In this document: piece after piece, positions 5,570 through 5,769 of the stretch
Position numbering within the stretch: the stretch's first letter is position 1
Layout of the letters: every line of letters begins with the position of its first letter
From: CAYNWK01 sp964400875
GTDB lineage: Bacteria; Chloroflexota; Anaerolineae; Anaerolineales; UBA4823
Direction: 5' to 3'
Length of the DNA: 5,769 nucleotides
Assembly: GCA_964400875.1 (NCBI GenBank)
Contig: CAYNWK010000236.1
Span: 1-5,769 of the forward strand
The notes under the pieces: generated by a model
Seen by the model: only the letters and a program-made list of their open reading frames with translations
Database searches by the model: none
Told to the model about the DNA's origin: nothing
Translations under genes and position numbers: made by a program

Positions 5570-5769
5570 ATGTTGACCTTATTGCTCGGTCCCCTCAATA
5601 AATTCACCACACGCTCCCGGATACTACGTGCGCGAATGTACTGGGGTGTTAATACCTTAATGATCTTGGGTTTAACGGCGATGTTGGCTGCATTGATGCT
5701 GCGAAGAACGCCGAATGTAGCCTTGATCGCGTGGATGGTTTATCTGACAGGGTTGATGATTACGATTAT
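5570..5769 (+). CDS. N-terminal part of a membrane protein, unknown function (3' partial)
   Basis: The frame stays open from the ATG at 5570 to the window edge, giving 66 visible residues. A short basic region (KFTTRSRILRAR, 11-22) is followed by a hydrophobic helix at about 25-43, a turn with RRTP (45-48), and a second hydrophobic stretch from about 49 to the edge. No ribosome-binding site precedes the ATG, and the in-frame TAG of the previous ORF lies only 12 bases upstream. The position in a wzz-wzx-cpsD block would suit a polymerase, ligase or other polytopic glycan protein, but the fragment is too short to assign. An internal ATG at 5636 is another possible start. Confidence 0.55.
   Translation, partial: MLTLLLGPLNKFTTRSRILRARMYWGVNTLMILGLTAMLAALMLRRTPNVALIAWMVYLTGLMITI

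Overview
The window reads as one block of genes, all on the + strand, from an exopolysaccharide or surface-glycan locus of the Wzx/Wzy-dependent type. From left to right it holds: the 3' part of a secreted clan GH-A-like glycoside hydrolase (1-1154); a GNAT acetyltransferase (1287-1988); a Wzz/CapA-type chain-length regulator (2006-3067); a Wzx-type flippase (3138-4631); a CpsD/CapB-type P-loop protein whose nucleotide-binding motifs are badly degraded (4692-5408); a 47-residue two-helix membrane protein (5414-5557); and the 5' end of another membrane protein that runs off the window (5570-5769).

Organism: probably a free-living bacterium of moderate GC. The style of the glycosidase, its Ig-like C-terminal domain followed by a Tyr-Ile-Pro-Val-Val tail, and the separate wzz and cpsD-like genes recall Chloroflexota (Anaerolineae-like) genomes. 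This placement rests on remembered family patterns, not a search, and is tentative. There are no RNA genes, CRISPR arrays, insertion sequences or integration sites that I can support.

How the genes may work together: the flippase would move lipid-linked repeat units across the membrane, and the Wzz-like protein would set polymer length with the CpsD-like partner. The GNAT protein could acylate a sugar or sugar-nucleotide precursor, and the secreted hydrolase could trim or remodel the finished glycan. No Wzy polymerase or glycosyltransferase is visible; these would lie outside the window.

Most notable points: (1) the CpsD-like protein lacks the Walker A lysine, has a remodelled Walker A' with three tryptophans, and has no C-terminal tyrosines, so it looks like a pseudokinase; (2) the last two membrane ORFs are in the same frame, separated by one amber codon and four codons; (3) the GNAT gene is much AT-richer than its neighbours, and its first ATG sits inside a perfect inverted repeat.
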